Assembly: GCA_016190025.1 (NCBI GenBank)
Contig: JACPRG010000002.1
Span: 1 to 58,294 of the forward strand
Source of the DNA: Candidatus Tectimicrobiota bacterium
Lineage (GTDB): Bacteria; UBA8248; JACPRG01
Length of the DNA: 58,294 nt
Direction of reading: 5' to 3'
Below the pieces are notes generated by a model, which did not search any database, was not told where the DNA came from, and was given only the letters and a program-made list of their open reading frames with translations. Made by a program: the position numbers and the translations under genes. Below are positions 57,895-58,294 of the stretch, in pieces. The first letter of the stretch is position 1; the number at the start of each line of letters is the position of its first letter.

Positions 57895-58294
57895 TCAGCC
57901 CTTGCGCCCGGCCTCTCCTCCGGCGTTCAGGCGTCGCGTGAGGTCGACGATGATCCCGTCCCTCCCCTCTTCCACAAACGGGTAGTTCCGCCGCAGATAC
58001 CGGTAGAGCGGGGGGTTTTCCCGCCGGAGGTCCGCGAGCCGGGTCACGTAATACCGGGCGCCCTTCTCCCGGTAGGCCTCAAGCCGCCGGTCATGCAGCC
58101 TGCTCTGGTTCCCCAGGTACCACCCGCGGCGGTCGGCGTAATAGAGGAGGTCCGTCTGGTGGCTGCCCTGAACGAGCAGCCTGTCCTGCGCCGAGGTCGC
58201 AGCGGCGACCTTGCGGGCGAAACGAAGCGTGGAAAGATCCGTCTCCAGCCGGTCGCGCAGCTTCCAGACGGAGTGGAAGGGCACGAAGAGAAGC
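57895..58294 (-). CDS. C-terminal fragment, possibly a membrane glycosyltransferase
   Basis: About 133 residues are in the window; the frame continues beyond base 58294, so the N-terminus is missing. Visible text: LETDLSTLRFARKVAAATSA, LLVQGSHQTDLLYYADRRGW, ARYYVTRLADLRRENPPLYR and a basic tail. The region resembles the soluble C-terminus of ArnT/PMT-type (GT39 or GT83) glycosyltransferases, where a long membrane domain precedes. Confidence in that family is low. No membrane segment is present in the fragment. Confidence 0.5.
   Translation of the reverse strand, partial: LLFVPFHSVWKLRDRLETDLSTLRFARKVAAATSAQDRLLVQGSHQTDLLYYADRRGWYLGNQSRLHDRRLEAYREKGARYYVTRLADLRRENPPLYRYLRRNYPFVEEGRDGIIVDLTRRLNAGGEAGRKG

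Noticed and set aside
55277..57985. A 902-codon plus-strand frame over M48 and DUF898 genes
   Set aside because: Low-complexity shadow; the minus-strand genes have zinc-site and membrane-domain motifs.
1..58294. tRNA, rRNA, CRISPR arrays, insertion sequences, phage genes
   Set aside because: Looked for on both strands; no cloverleaf, rRNA-like stretch, spaced direct repeats or transposase/integrase motifs were recognised.

Overview
This is a high-G+C bacterial window of 58.3 kb (roughly two thirds G+C by eye) with dense, mostly operonic genes, frequent GTG and TTG starts, and several near-consensus sigma70 promoters. Gene content is dominated by metabolism of aromatic or heteroaromatic acids: four UbiD-type decarboxylases, three partial or complete molybdenum hydroxylase sets, three luciferase-like flavin oxidoreductases, and branched-chain-type ABC uptake. 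With squalene-synthase-family and HD-GYP genes this resembles uncultured soil or subsurface lineages (Methylomirabilota/Rokubacteria-like or deltaproteobacterial relatives). That placement is a guess from gene content. I see no rRNA, tRNA, CRISPR array, transposase or phage gene.

Layout. 1-6.6 kb: acyl-CoA dehydrogenase tail, a three-subunit hydroxylase/reductase of 4-hydroxybenzoyl-CoA reductase type (its FAD subunit carries the extra four-Cys [4Fe-4S] insert), UbiD number 1 and a YjbQ protein. 6.8-9.7 kb: three-gene proton-translocating transhydrogenase. 9.9-11.9 kb: arsR-arsC-acr3 arsenic operon on the minus strand. 12-15.6 kb: DMT exporter, aminotransferase and UbiD number 2. 15.9-17 kb: HD-GYP protein. 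17.06-17.68 kb: a DsbA/FrnE-like gene whose first active-site cysteine codon is an in-frame TGA followed by a SECIS-like hairpin, so a probable selenoprotein. 17.9-26.4 kb: cyclophilin, UbiD number 3, NMT1-type binding protein, isochorismatase-like hydrolase, squalene/phytoene synthase, flavin split-barrel protein, SDR and amidinotransferase-fold enzyme.

26.4-41.6 kb: one minus-strand run of 14 genes, most overlapping or nearly touching. In transcription order: NicX/aminopeptidase-T-like enzyme, cupin, 2-oxoacid/acetoin dehydrogenase E1-alpha, E1-beta and E2, complete molybdenum hydroxylase, LLM oxidoreductase, Liv binding protein, LivH, a LivM-LivG fusion, LivF and a second LLM oxidoreductase. 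It reads as a complete import-plus-catabolism system, plausibly for an N-heteroaromatic compound, and is the best candidate for an undescribed pathway. 42.1-44.5 kb: second HD-GYP and third LLM gene. 44.7-46.1 kb: oversized ABC permease with its own promoter and terminator. 46.3-51.8 kb: operon of UbiD number 4, hydroxylase FAD and [2Fe-2S] subunits without a molybdenum subunit, metallo-beta-lactamase-fold protein, unknown protein and lipoate-ligase-like protein, ending in a bidirectional terminator. 51.8-58.3 kb (minus): ferredoxin, sugar-nucleotide epimerase, glycosyltransferase, Yip1-like protein, M48 protease, DUF898 protein and a truncated gene at the edge.

The parts fit together as uptake, ring hydroxylation or dehydroxylation by molybdo-flavoenzymes, (de)carboxylation by UbiD enzymes, flavin-dependent oxygenation, and feeding of products into a lipoate-dependent dehydrogenase complex, with transhydrogenase balancing NADH and NADPH. 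Functional assignments rest on motif recognition only; no database search was run.
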